DNA of 64,000 nt from assembly GCA_947034885.2 (NCBI GenBank), contig OX344749.2, positions 34,343,182 through 34,407,181 of the forward strand, given 5' to 3'. Below the pieces are notes generated by a model, which ran no database searches, had not been told where the DNA came from, and worked only from the letters and a program-made list of their open reading frames with translations. Numbering within the stretch: position 1 is the stretch's first letter; each line of letters starts with the position of its first letter. This DNA comes from Thuidium tamariscinum (Eukaryota > Streptophyta > Bryopsida > Hypnales > Thuidiaceae). The translations under genes were made by a program, and so were the position numbers. Below are positions 25,761 to 37,882 of this stretch, one piece after another.

Positions 25761-28031
25761 GAAGTAATGGATGTGAGACTTGGATTTTATCTAAGTAGAA
25801 TGGGATGTCGCGCCGTTACAAGAATCAACTCAAGTTTGTTTTTGAGGACGAGCCCTTGAAAGGTACCGAGGGCGCAGTCCACTGTCCTCCTCAAGGTGGT
25901 GAGCTTACTTTGAGCTACTCTCGAGCTGCAATTGAACTTCAGCGCTGCAAGTCAGGCTGCCGAACCCTTAACCCTAACCTTTGGGTTTGGAATCTTACAA
26001 ATCGTAAATGCCTTGGGGCTTAGGATTTAAGGTATATTAGAACGAGTTGGAGTGGTTCTTTATGTTTCATTGTCCTCATGCGCGCTTGGTGCTGCCCACC
26101 AACACGCGAGGTGTATGTAGGTTTTCGATACAGGGGTCATGCTAAGGGTGCAAATCGCTGTATGCGCATTCAGTCATTCTCAGTTCATTCTCCAGCTCAA
26201 TCAGTCTGCGTATAAAGTGCCAATTTCTTTGTTTAGTTTATTACGAAGCACCTATTAGAGATTATGGCTTGTAGATTACATATCATAATGCAATCGAAGG
26301 TATTGGCAAATCAGGAAGAATTCAACCTCTTGTGAATCATAAATGCGATTGTTGGCTTGCAATGATTCATGTCGAGTTTTCTCTTCTGGGGTCTGGCAAC
26401 ATTCCAAATCTTCAGGTCAGTGAAAGGTTTCGGCATGTTTGCCTTTTCCTACATCGTTCTCTTAGTGTAAGAATTTAGTCAGTGTGAATCAGAGTTCAGC
26501 TCAGTGAGTAACTGGACGAGGTTGATGAAGTCGGTAGAAAAAGACGAAAACTGTGCGTTAATTACCCGTAGAAAATTTCCACATTTTGACCGCCTGGTCC
26601 GCATATAATTGATGGACCACCACCACCGCATGCTGCATTCCCAAAACTCAGCTGCAATATATCAAACATAGTTCTCTGAGAATCTTGCGTGTAGACGGAC
26701 AATTAATTGTGACTTTCTCCGTAGTCTCTAATGGTCCAAAGTGTTTTTATTATATGTATAAGAGGTGAAACTCTTAAGGAAGCTTCAAGAAAGGTAGACA
26801 AAATCCATATTTCACATTCTCAAACAAGAAGATCGTGTTTTGAAAGTTAGTAGAGTTGATTTTTATCTGAAGGTCCATCATCAACTTGTTAAGACCGCAT
26901 GTTATGGAAGTCCAGCATGCGATTGCACAACATGCTTAGAGGTATACATCATATAAACTATTTGTCTTAGTATATTCTTTATCTATGGAATATTTGTTTT
27001 GTTTACATCAAAACAAATACACATTAAATTAAATTTAAATAATTGGAAATGCATCTAATTAGAATTGAATCAATTGAGATAATACAATCTCAAAATTTCA
27101 CTATTATTGCAAGCTTGTCTTGTTGGAATTTGCTATCAAGTGCATTAACAATGTATGATATTGCACCATTCATTATTTTCACTATTAATTTCACTACCAA
27201 TGATGATGGCTATATCCATCTTAAATTAAACAATAAAAAGAGAACCATTATTTGTCATATTACCTGAAGTTGCCTACTTCTACCAGGACACACTTGGACT
27301 CCTCTTCCCATTCCACTGATAAATGACAAATGGAAATTCTAATTTAGTAAAGTTAAAGATTGCAATATATATTATAATTTGAAAATCAATATTCATTGAA
27401 TTCTAATTACACTAATTACATTAATTCAACCTTATGTTTTATACACATTAACACTAAGTTCAATTATTTGACAAATGTTCTAACTATCACATGATAAATA
27501 GTAAACACTTTTGATTTGTAATAGTTATCCTAAAACTCATGGAATGCCTTACCTTCCATTTGGTCCCTTATTCATTTCTTATTTAAGATTGTATTTTGAA
27601 TTCTCAGTCAACTTATAATCTTTTCAAATTAGCAAGGCATGAATGCAGGCAATTTATTTACATTGAATTGTCTTCTTGAAGTGAGGGTTAGATCCCATCC
27701 ATCACACAAAGAAAGATAAAAAGTATTGAAATTGAAGGAGAACAACTTCAAATGTAATTTTCTATTTGCCCTAACTATTAGAGATTAAAGTAGATATATG
27801 TTGTGGTTTTAGAATTTGGGATTGTACTAGATTGTAGGAGAAATTTTCATATGAAAAATTGGACCAATGTCCTTTTACATCCAAATTCCACTTTTATTGC
27901 ATCATAGTGTATTGTCTATTCTATCATCCTTAAATATTAGAGTTCAATGCAAAGTTAATAAAATGAGGGTCTAGGAACTCGAGTTTGGAAGTGTAAGGAA
28001 AAAGGTTTCCAAAAGCTGAGTCGCAGCGCAC
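25761..28031. other. HISN5 3' flank and AT-rich intergenic DNA
   Basis: The first several hundred bases are likely 3' UTR and downstream sequence. The rest has no supported gene or complete repeat. Confidence 0.5.
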
Positions 28032-28457
28032 TCACCCAGAGGCGTTGGCGCTGCTCCCGCAGTTGCGCCCCGACCCTCCTCCCAACTGCACCACCGGACA
28101 GCCTCCTTTCCCTGGCAGCGAAATCTGCATCCCCCCTTTGCCCTTCCCGCCAGACGAAATCTGCAACCCCCCCTTGGCCGACTTAATAATACTATCCCCC
28201 ACAATCTCAATACAATTGTTGAGCTTCAGCTTGTTGCAATTGCCCCCGCCGCCGTCGCCTTGTCCGAGCACGATGCACGTCCTCTCAGACGGGTCTATGC
28301 GCACGTACACGGGCTTGCTGGGGGAGCTCGTGGTGCAATGACTGGGGCCGCGAGGGATGGTGCTGGAACGGGCGGAGCTGCGGTTGGAGCTGCCGGACGG
28401 GCTGTCATGAGGAGTGGTCTGGGACTTGCATAGTTCACAGAGATTGGCGGCAGGCAT
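28032..28457 (-). CDS. Hypothetical GC-rich reading frame, possibly the first exon of a gene or a captured fragment
   Basis: I do not recognise this protein. The ATG at 28457 opens 141 codons beginning MPAANLCELC. A Ser/Pro/Arg-rich part is followed by VYVRIDPSERTCIVLG, a Gly-rich stretch, KLKLNNCIEIVGDSIIKS and then repeated Gly/Lys-rich turns with two copies of QIS and GGKGKGG. It is strongly GC-rich between AT-rich flanks, so the long frame could partly reflect composition. A good splice donor (TCTGG|GTGAGTG at 28036/28035) overlaps the stop, so the product may continue into an exon I could not find. Alternatives are an intact small gene, a retro-fragment, or chance. Confidence 0.35.
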   Translation of the reverse strand: MPAANLCELCKSQTTPHDSPSGSSNRSSARSSTIPRGPSHCTTSSPSKPVYVRIDPSERTCIVLGQGDGGGGNCNKLKLNNCIEIVGDSIIKSAKGGLQISSGGKGKGGMQISLPGKGGCPVVQLGGGSGRNCGSSANASG

Positions 28458-30086
28458 CCGGGGAGACTGACTTGGGGAAGTAATGAATCACGGAAGTTCA
28501 CTCATTTTGAATTTGTTCAGTCTTCGCCGATCTGTCATGGACAGACGTATAGACACTGGATGGCACTCTCGAATTGAATGGATCGATTTCACACAGTTCG
28601 AAATGGCATGGAGCAGGACCATTGGGTTAATCAATTGGTGCAATTCAGAGCTAGCTAGCACCAAGAATGCTGAATTATGACATTCAACTCTAAGACGAAG
28701 CTCTAAGACTAGCCACGACTCGAAGGACCCTTCCTGGAATTTCCGAAGTTGGGACAAAATTGGAGTAAATTAATACTCCGTACAACACTACAAGAACCCA
28801 GACAATATCCTCAAATAGCAAAGAGGAATACCGACGTGATAGAGACTGAATTGTTTACGAAGACTAAACAAAGCATATTGATATATATACTTCTACTAAT
28901 ATTAGATTACGGATTCTCTACTATGATCCTGGACGGGCCGGGATCCTGGAGCTACTTGCTCGATGCATCTTATTCATGCACAGCCTGATGAGATGAAGGG
29001 ATCGTGCTAATGGATGTAGACCAATTTTGATCTGGACTGGGTGAGTGTCAAAATGGAAGCTTTAGTTTTGATCCAAGTCGGTGGATACACGAGCATGGTT
29101 TTGCAAGATTATAAACTGCTGAAATTGCTACTTGCTGTATAATTATTTCAGTAGCGACATGCCAATAGATCGATAGAATTCGAAGGTCGCCAAGGTGGAT
29201 ACATGGGTGGTCTGAATTGCAGTGGACGAAGCGTAGATGGTCGACAGGAGGAGGACATACCCCGGGGGCACCAGGCCCAGGGTTTGGAGCAACCATGCTT
29301 GCCTCGGCACTCCAAGCAGCAGGAGCGACTCGTGGCCAAGAGGTGTGACGCTAGGCTGCCATTCCACGGTTGGCAGGAGTCTTTTCAATGTCCGAGGAGG
29401 CGTAAGGTGGGTACCCCAAAACTGCCACTTTTGGCTACTATGCTTGGTTACACTGGTCAAATTTTTCTGCTCGATTGTTGGTAAGTGAAAGGAGGTTCCG
29501 ACGCATTGAAGAACACAATATTTGGATACTTTATGCAAAAGTTATGAAAGGTCAAATTTTTTTTTAGTTTGGTAACTATGTTGAGGTTCTAAGATTATTT
29601 CTTCAATGTAGGTATATGTTGACATTGGAGATGTTCATAGGGTAATGATGGTGGTTTTAGACAAAAAACAAACTTGTGGAGATATTTATCTTAAGTCATG
29701 TTCATTTTGGACAAGTTGAAAAATGAGCCAAGATATGTATATATGAAAAATGAATTTTTAACCATGTATAACTACGAGATACAATTAACCCCTAAAGTTT
29801 CTTCTTAGGTAGGGGAATGAAGATCTTCTTCTTTTTAGATTTAGAGAAATTCATAGGCAAAGAAGATTGAATCTAAATATAAAAATTTCATTTTGCAAGT
29901 TTTTTTCCTATCTTGTCAATCCTATTACATGAGCTAATTCAAAACCTTGCACAAAAATCATGAAGCATTTTGTGAATATACTCATTACATTTCTAATTAA
30001 AGAGCAGTTGAAAATTGCTTCTTCAACACACATTGATGTATGTCTTCTATTTTTTACTAGAAGAAACAAGGGTTTTTGCAAGTGTT
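28458..30086. other. Mixed intergenic DNA with a GC-rich patch
   Basis: About 29186-29400 is GC-rich (with CCCCGGGGGCACC), yet no family could be read in any frame. At 29405 the sequence AGGTGGGTACCCC, preceded by TA, matches the left end of the MITE at 45413; similarity continues to about 29560 (ttatgcaaaagttat), but no right terminus was found. Confidence 0.5.
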
Positions 30087-30308
30087 GTTGTCAAGGACAC
30101 AATTGAAGCAACTAGATTATTAAATATAACATATGAAATTGATTGCTATATATAAGGAAATTGTTGAACATATGACATAATCAAGAAGTGTGTTGTCATG
30201 ACTAAAGGCAATATGTTTATCCTTCTTTTCTATAACTTTGAATTTGGTTTCTATTTTCAAGGATAACTTTAGGATATGAAAGGTTTAGTTCTAAGTATGT
30301 CTATAGCC
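30087..30308. repeat. Direct repeat flanking the Ty3/gypsy relic (candidate LTR, left copy)
   Basis: It aligns with 38045-38294, including 49 identical bases starting at aagcaactagattattaa. Position and orientation fit the 3' LTR of a minus-strand element. However, no primer-binding site is visible, and the partner copy ends only about 20 bp before the gag start, so LTR identity is tentative. Confidence 0.6.
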
Positions 30309-30524
30309 AATATGGTTCATAACATCACGTCCCTCATACATATTTTTTTAGGCAATAAAAAGAATAAAAGCACCAAAAAAATATCTTCCGTTGTCAACAT
30401 GAAAGGAAATTGCTTTGAGAAAACTCTCTATGTATCTGGTTGCAACTAGAATTAGCCTAAGATATAAGGAATTCTCAACTTCAAAAAAAGTCATGTCCAA
30501 AGTGGGGGGACTTTACAAATAACT

Positions 30525-30922
30525 CAAATGTTTCAAACCTTTGGAAAAAAAATGCAGAAAGAAGCTCTCTTTGTGGACTTCTACTCCACATAAAAATAAG
30601 TATTTCTAAAATTCCTTTGTACATTAGCTATAAGCCTACTAAGAGAACATCCTCTCCAAATTTCAGCTCAAAACTCATTTTTTTGGAGATAAATGGTGCT
30701 AGAAACCCCTTAATCACCCATTGTAGGAAATTATTGGGGTTATTCAAAAATAGTAAATAATTTTTGAAAAATCCTAAAAATTTAGAAAATGTATAAAATA
30801 GTTATGAGTATCTTCTCTATAAATTTTGAGTCATTTAAAGCTAGAACACAAAAGTTATGGCCAAAAAACAAATAAAAAACTAAGGTGTGACAAATGGCAT
30901 TAAGTGTTTTTTGCATTCACCC
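30525..30922. mobile_element. Partial copy of the GGTGAATG TIR element
   Basis: It aligns with the right half of the element at 31383-32096 (aagctctctttgtgga / aggctcactttgtgga) and ends with the same GTGTTTTTTGCATTCACC. The left terminus was not found. Confidence 0.6.
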
Positions 30923-31382
30923 ATACCATCTACAACCTCTTCTTGTGTTGGCATATCTCTTAGCTAAGTTGGTAATCCATATTTTTGCACAAAATTGACA
31001 TCAATGAAAAAAGCAGTTGCTCCAAAATCCACAAGAGTATCTACTTCAATCTCCATGCCATTTTTAAAGACTTTTATAGGCAATAAAAATATGTTTAGGA
31101 TTAGAGGTTATCAAGGAACCTTGTTTTGTAACATCAAGAGTATTCAATTGTAAGGTCCCTATTAACATTGAACCTCCTTGTTTTTTAAATTTACTAGCAT
31201 ATTTGATTTAGCTCTTCAAATATGTTGTTTGGTTGATTTTTTAAAACAATTTGAAGCCTTACATCTTGGCTCCCCACAATATAAGCATAGTCCTTCTTTC
31301 AATTTGCGATCTTTTTCTTCTTGTGTTAGCAACTTGAACCTTGTGACATCCACTTGTATAGGGTCGTCTAATGGTATATCAA
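30923..31382 (-). pseudogene. Ty3/gypsy zinc-knuckle and aspartic protease fragment
   Basis: On the minus strand the upstream part reads LKEGLCLYCGEP…CKASNCFKK, a CCHC-type nucleocapsid knuckle whose His position is lost. Further on comes EIEVDTLVDFGATAFFID, the retropepsin active-site region with DFGA where the family has DSGA. Stops and frame changes lie between them. No reverse transcriptase or integrase follows. This is an inactive retrotransposon relic. Confidence 0.8.
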
Positions 31383-32096
31383 GGTGAATGTAAGAAACAC
31401 TTGTACAATTTGTTGCGTTTGCATGATTTTTTCGGGAGTACTTTAAAATTAGAAAAAAAATTTTAAAAAAATTTTAAAAATGTGACTAATGTATAGACCT
31501 TTAAGATGAAGAAAACCACCAAAGAAAATTTGTTAAAAAAATATCTAAGTAGGAGAACTTGAAAAGAGCCAAACCTCAAGAAAATACACATTTTTATGTT
31601 TTAATTAGTAAAAAATAGGAAGAAATTTTTAAGAATAAAATAAAAATTTACCATTTTCAAAAACTTTATAGAGATGGTCGTTGACCTAAAAACTCACCAA
31701 AAATCATTTTTTTCATGTTTCAAAATGCATGTAGAAGGAGGCTCACTTTGTGGAATTCTACACCACATAATAATTATTAGGAAAAAAATTTGGCCATTAG
31801 CTACAAGTCTACTAGAAGACCATCTCTTCCAAATTTAGCTCAAATTTTGTTTTCTTGGATGCTAAATAGTACTAAAAACCTCCAAATTGGTAAGTATAAC
31901 ATTTAATTGGGGTTTATTTTAGATAATTAATTATTATTTTTTAATTATAAAATAATTATGTAAGTGTATAATAGTCATTAGTACCTTTTCTGAAAATCTT
32001 AAGTCAACGAGAATCAAAATGCAAAATTTATGGCCAAAAAATAGATAAGTACATGTTATGTGACGCAAAATAGTACAAGTGTTTTTTGCATTCACC
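31383..32096. mobile_element. TIR element (GGTGAATG ends) inserted in the gypsy relic
   Basis: The left end GGTGAATGTAAGAAACACTT and the complement of the right end, GGTGAATGCAAAAAACACTT, form inverted repeats of about 27 bp. The 714 bp AT-rich interior has no coding capacity. It separates gag from the zinc knuckle. No target duplication was resolved. Confidence 0.7.
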
Positions 32097-32665
32097 CATC
32101 ATTGCTTGAAGTTCTTGATAGTATTAGTGCCATTGATGCTAGAGATTGCAAATTAAGTATATTGTTATTCTTTTTTTCTAGTTTGCATAAAAATAAGTGA
32201 TTGTTACATCAAATTGCTTGAGTTATGGCCTCTGATAAAGTTAGCAATAAGTCTTTAACATCTTCTCTCAATCCCCATTGAAATTGTCAAACCAATGCCA
32301 TCTCTAACTCCCAATCCACATCACAAGACAATTGTCTAAACTTTGAAGTGTAGATTGATATTGATTATGATGCGTGATGTAAATTTTTAATTATAGAATC
32401 TACAATCTTTCTCTTGTTGACCTTTTCAAAATACACTATAAATTCTTCCGTGAAACCTTGAAATCACTTAGCAATGGAGAATATTTTTCTAATAATGGTG
32501 AAAAATATGCCAAGAGTAGGATAACTACCAAACCGACTTGTGAGGATGGAGTTGGATAGCACAAAGGTTGTATAAGAATAAATAACTTGACTTGGTTGAC
32601 AAATTCAAGAACCCTTGAGTGATCTCTATTAAACTTCTCAAGTAAATTTAAATTTAGTTCTTTAA
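32097..32665 (-). pseudogene. Ty3/gypsy gag fragment (C-terminal part)
   Basis: Minus-strand phrases typical of Ty3/gypsy gag are readable: LEFVNQVKLFI, then SQVGLV, then PLLEKYSPLLSDF and near the end WGLREDVKDLLLTLSEA. At least one in-frame stop (before QFQWGL) and frame changes make it inactive. It begins exactly at the TTAA where the piggyBac element is inserted; the N-terminal part lies at 37883-38025. Confidence 0.85.
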
Positions 32666-33679
32666 CCCCTCAACGCCCCAGTTAAGACGTAGCGTCAGAG
32701 TTCCTTAATTCTCAGGGACCTTGTATTCTGGAACATCTGTTGATCAACCTAGTCGGTTGCCAAACAATTCACCGTCGATTTACAATCTTCAGTCAATCAT
32801 GCATCCATCGAGATGAATTTGAAATGATTCCACCGTTCCGATTTGAAGATTATAACAATCGAAGCAGACTGGTGGTGGGTGCTCAGGGGACATTTCTCGG
32901 AACTTGATGTGCTTTCGGAAGACATGGTGACTTCAATAATGCTCAGAACTTTGTGAAAATTTAGGAGGTGGTGCTTCAAGCAAATAGTAATCCCCACAAA
33001 AAATTTCAGAGCAATGGGAGGAAGCACCAATTTTTACAACACAAAAAACTCCATGCTGTTTATGAGTGAGAAGCACAAGCCACCAGTTGTTGGCGGTTTT
33101 GTCCGGACTGAGCTATAGACAGGTGGGTGTACGCTTGGAAGTCCTAACGACCAGACTTCAAAGTCCCATGACAGGGAACTGTAAACATGACACTCAATCA
33201 TACAATGCACTACTGCAAGTCTCATGACGAACAAGAAGCTGATTCAACATATTACAATGTAGGACTGACTGGAACTCTGATCGATAAAAGATGGACAAAG
33301 GAAAATTTTCAAATTTCAAAAATATTGTCTTACAAGGACTCTATTACGTTCAGAATTTGACAGCCTTGTTTCCTTACACTAGAGTGCACACTTCATGTAA
33401 AAACAATACGATGGTCAAAACATGCACGCATGAAATCATTCAAAAATCTGCAGTGCACTAGCCATACTGCCATACTACAAAACTTGGGCATTGAAGCGGC
33501 GCCATGTAAGCTGAAGGTGGTTTGTACGATCAACGCGGGCCAAGAGAAGGGCAGCGAGCCGAGTGCACGATAGTCTTGACATGGCATCGATGTTGTCTTG
33601 AAGCTGAACGGCTACTGCTCCCCGAAGATCGATTGCATTGGGTCTTCGTAAGCCAAGCTACAAACGGTGGAATCAATAG

Positions 33680-35504
33680 TTAGAATCCAGCTACCCTCAT
33701 GGCCGACTTCCTTGACTTATGGACAAGCCTAAAGCATGGCTCATCACACATGAATAAGTCTCCACACTCTCTACAGATCCGACGTTGCTTGGCTTTACAC
33801 ACTACACATTGCCGAGGCCAACGTCTCCTCGAACAAACACTACTATGAGTAGTATATTCATTTTGATTACTTCCTGTGCAAGTTCAAGGTAGTGGCTACA
33901 AGGGCTCTATCAATGCTTTTGCCACAACATAATGAAATGATTTCCGCCCCAATAGTTGCTTCTGTCGAGTGGCCCTGTCCTTACAATATAAAGCCCATGA
34001 ATTCTGTAAAGAAGAATCAAGGATGAAGAACCATAGCTTATGCCACCACTTCCTTGACCAAAATTGAACAATGTAATCTCTCTGCATTTGATCTATCAAA
34101 TCGACTCCTCTCATGTATTTTTGATATTCTTCTTGTTGTGGTGTAGTCGGTATAGGCTGTCGACTGCCATTCACCCACCTGTGCGCCACGGCTTCTTCTC
34201 CAACTGGATCTTGTGAGGTGCTAAGAAATGTTACTAGCTTTGCATCGTACCACGTCGTGGCAGCCATGCACTGTGAGGCATGCATCTACCAAAACAAAGT
34301 ATCCCTCTCATACTCCCCTCGCTTGAACCCCGCTAAAATTGAAGGCATGCCAATCCGACCACCATTCACTGTTCCAGTCACCCAAATTCCCCTCTCTAAA
34401 AGTTGATTGAATAACTCAAGTGACGTAAAAAAATTATCGACTACAACGCAATGACCTTTGTATGACATGCCTTGTACTAGCTAGTTCACTACACGAGCGC
34501 CCTGACCATATTCCGTAGTGCCAGAGCTGCCTAAATAAATTTGCAAATTGTAGATGTAACAACTTGGATTGGAGACAAGGCACCAGACTTTGAGACCATA
34601 TCGAGTGGGTTTTGCTTTCATATATTGACGGATAGGATTGAAGTGCCCTCTATAGGCGACCAGAAACTTCTCAGGGTTCCACAACTCCCTCGACTGAGCT
34701 ACGAAACTCTCAATCACCCATCTCACTTTCCCAATCTTATTGTACCTACAATTTTTCTTATTAGTTTCTAGTTTCTTGTTATTCATACAATGTAGGCATC
34801 GAAGAATGCATTCAAACCGATCCCTAGTCATAACATTTGAGATCACATTACAATGCCAGAAGGAATCTTTCTTCCCATAGTCCCAAATAGTTGGGGTGAT
34901 TTTGAGACCCATCAGTATTACTATGCCCAACCAAGCTCAAAATTCTACTGGGGTGACATTAGTCCATTTTGGACCGTCGTTTTGATATTGGGAGATATAC
35001 TCAGTGACTTCTTGCCTAGCATATCGATTCGTCTCAACAACCATTCGATCAACAATTTCTTCACTCCAGAATAAATAAATAAAAGTGATGCTCACTCAGA
35101 ATACGTCGTGGACATCGCTCAGTCGGTCCTAGTGTTGGTCCTATAAACTTCTCTCTATCTCCCAGCAATGACGACGCATGTTGCCCCCAAGAAGCATCAC
35201 AATATCGATCTCTCACACTACTTACTAATGGTGGGTTGGAGCCCTCATTCTCAAGAAACTCAAGGTATTGTTCCCTATCTATTTCATCACCACAAGATAG
35301 TCCAATCGATCTATCATCAAACAATTCCCAATCAGAGTTCTCATCGTCTGAAAGAGTACCTGCAAAATCTCGGTATTCAACAAGCCAATCCTGGTCTTCG
35401 GAGTCGTCAGTCCATCCATCTAATCGATTCAAAGGTGCTGAATATTCTTCCGCATTCCTTTGTTGCAGTTGATTTTTGTTGGGTGTTTGTGGTGATTCAT
35501 GCAA
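33680..35504 (-). pseudogene. piggyBac transposase (DDE_Tnp_1_7 plus C-terminal zinc finger), inactivated
   Basis: Family features in order: an acidic N-terminus (DDSEDQDWLVEYRDFAGTLS); FWSEEIVDRMVVETNRYARQ; AWLGIVILMGLK; MTRDRFECILRCLH; IRQYMKAKPTRYGLKVW; the second catalytic region VVVDNFFTS; the third, YMRGVDLIDQ; and a Cys-rich C-terminal finger (QCVVC…CRECGDLFMCDEPC) ending at 33680. Damage: the residues that should carry the first catalytic Asp are absent between EKFL and VAYRGHF, and the frame changes near 35070. In-frame stops occur in or after EF (about 34949), at 34483-34481, at 34288-34286, at 33898-33896 and shortly after. Most could come from single C-to-T changes. It is not expected to be active. 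Confidence 0.9.
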
Positions 35505-37440
35505 TTACTCTTGTCGATGTAGCAATGGAGAGATGGAGTCATTTGATCGCTGTTGTTGGGGGCATATTTGTACACTACCATCGTGAGGCAAACTTGTACC
35601 CAATGCCGGTGGAGCAGCTGGTCTTGGTCCAGTGTACGGTGGTGGCCTTGCTGCCCTCCAATCCATGGTATGACAATCACAAACTGCTACTTTTTGCCAC
35701 CCAATGCCACCACCAAAATCAACACCATACCACTCAACACCGTCCTCCCACCACCTTTGCTTGACATCACCCAAAAAAGTTTGCGGATCGCCCCATTGAC
35801 TTGGTGCAAAGCCAAGTACCATGAGAAGAACCCAAACATGGTCAGGCAATATGAGTCCATTTGGCCCATTGGCTCTTCCAAGTACGCATGAAATGCGTGA
35901 ATTTGGTAGCACTTCCTGTACTACATGATTGTTGGAGGTGGTTGCTACTACTGCAACCACTGCAGATGTAGGGGGAAAATCATTGTCAGGAAGATTCATG
36001 ACATCATCAATCCACTCTTGCACCCTTGCAGCATTTGTAAATGTACTACCCAAATTACACACCACTGTAGATCCACGACGACGTTCATTACCCTCTAGCA
36101 CTGTAGGTCGCACTTGATCACCATCATGTCCGTTTTGAAGTAATTGCGACTGCTACATTAGATCATGGTGTGGACTTTGTGCATGAATTGACGATGTAGG
36201 GCTTGCAACAAGTCGTGGCCATCGTGAATGATGGTTGACGGTACTCCCTGGTGAGTCGACTGATGAAGCAAGAGGTCGAATCTTGCCTCTTGATTGAAGC
36301 TTGGGAGGTTTGTAGTCTGTAGGAACAATAGGAGGTGCTACCCAATGTGGCGGAGTATTGTTGAGTGTAATATGACGACCTCACCCTCTTCCCTGTCTTC
36401 TTCCTCGTCCTCTCCCTTGTGCATTTGTCGTCGACTCGATGTGGACTTGTCCTTACACCCTTACGGCTTGTTGATCTCTAGTTCCATCAACTTCCCGTTC
36501 GCCCGGTAGGTGTTCAGTGATTTTTCCCTCCCGAATCGTGTTCAGAGGACCCTGTGGGAATATTATTAGCTAATCCTCCAACTCGGTGAATACTGGCGAC
36601 TGCAACATTGTGTTTGTAGGGGTGACTCCGGGTAGTGTATGACTTGCATCCTCTGGTGCTTGCATCTCGGAATGTGCCACTCCCTCTTGAGAAGCCACTC
36701 GTGCAGCTAGGAGTTGCCGTATTATTCGACCTCGCTCTATTGCCGGTCGTTGCGTCAGTCGGGCATTTGCGTTCAATCTTGCGGTTGCCTTCATCTGGCT
36801 CATCCTCGCTCATGGGCTACTACTTTTTTCTCAAGAATGCGTCGACAACTATTGGAATTCCACCGTCTTGCCCCTCCAAAACTCGATCTGTCTACCCTAT
36901 AAAGCGAGCAATGTACCTTCTGCAAAGATACCTCCAATTCCTTGTCCCTGGATTCTGCGACCAATAGTGGTTTTCTCGTGGACTTTGCAAAGACAACAAG
37001 AATGACTCGTCTAGATAGTTCACCACACTTTGAGCAACCTTTGCACCAACACCCTTATCCAATGTCCAAGAATATAATGTATCTTGAATAGCTCGCACCT
37101 CTGTAATTGTCGCCCGCCCTTTATTCAAAGCTGTCATCATAGCCTCCTCACTCCAGTGGTGTACGCAGCTGCATTGCCCTCTCCTAAGGAAGAAATAAGA
37201 TGTCGAAGTGGGGAGCCCACAATCTGCAGAAACATACCTTCTCAACCGAATTCGTGCACTCACTTCAAGCATTGTTGTTTCATGATAGTTTGGAGCCATT
37301 ACACCACCTTGCACCCTCATTGCTACATCCACTCTGTGCTGTGCAAATCCTAACTGTTCCATTGCATAGTGCAATATTCCCATTTGCGCCGCCTTCACCC
37401 CCTCTCCACTCCACCCACCACAACCAGAAATAAGTGAACA
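35505..37440 (-). pseudogene. Additional coding-like region inside the piggyBac element, function unknown
   Basis: Three long minus-strand stretches are open: 36113-35505 (in the same frame as the transposase N-terminus and separated from it by one TAA), about 36803-36570, and 37398-36892. Readable segments include GLILPDHVWVLLMVLGF, WWEDGVEWYGVDFGGG, SEEAMMTALNKGRATITEV and VAQSVVNYLDESFLLSL. I recognise no domain. It may be a long N-terminal extension of the transposase, a second gene, or captured host sequence. Its length is unusual, since piggyBac elements generally need only the transposase gene. Confidence 0.45.
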
Positions 37441-37478
37441 TCATGGCCTAGGCAAATTGTGTGCTACAAGGGCACCTT

Positions 37479-37606
37479 GCTACTTTAGATTCTCTGTCAA
37501 AAATTGAGTGCCACGCTGCTTTGGATCCTTTGTCCAATGGAAGTTGCGAAGCAGCTTTGGATTCTCTGTTCAACGGAACTTACCAAGTAGCTTTGGATTC
37601 TCTGCC
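37479..37606. repeat. 36-bp tandem repeat, about 3.5 units, near the right end of the piggyBac element
   Basis: Units run 37479-37514, 37515-37550 and 37551-37586, plus a partial unit from 37587. The core is GCTTTGGATTCTCTGT. Subterminal repeats are a plausible transposase-binding region, but that role is inference. Confidence 0.85.
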
Positions 37607-37882
37607 CCTGAAAAGCCCCAACGGACATCCAACAGCCATCGACCGGCTATCACTGGTGGAATTCCGTAAAGGCAGGACAAACTCCCACACCTCGTAATAC
37701 CATGTTTTGAGTCTGGCGGATCCCTCAAGATTGATGGGTCATAAATTAATTTATCAAGTGTTTTTTTCAACAGAAGAGGTGAGTTCTGACAATTTTTGTT
37801 TTGAATTTCTGATCATCTGCAGAAATGCTAGAGTTTGCAAACTTCGGAACAACACTTTTTGTGTTGCTGGGGCATTGAGGGG

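Larger units (their letters stand above)
32666..37882 (-). mobile_element. piggyBac-superfamily DNA transposon, 5.2 kb
   Basis: The ends are inverted repeats, CCCCTCAACGCCCCAG on the left and CTGGGGCATTGAGGGG on the right, flanked by TTAA at 32662-32665 and 37883-37886. TTAA duplication with CCC-starting ends is diagnostic of piggyBac. The minus strand encodes a decayed DDE_Tnp_1_7 transposase (33680-35504) and a further 1.9 kb with long open stretches. It sits inside a Ty3/gypsy gag gene, and the two gag halves are in frame across one TTAA. Confidence 0.92.

Noticed and set aside
29784..29800. TTAA|CCCCTAAAG resembling a piggyBac-type end
   Set aside because: No matching GGGG|TTAA partner within a plausible distance; could be a lone remnant or chance.
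35168..35764. 198-codon plus-strand frame inside the piggyBac element
   Set aside because: It lies antisense to the transposase N-terminus, whose minus-strand reading has family features.
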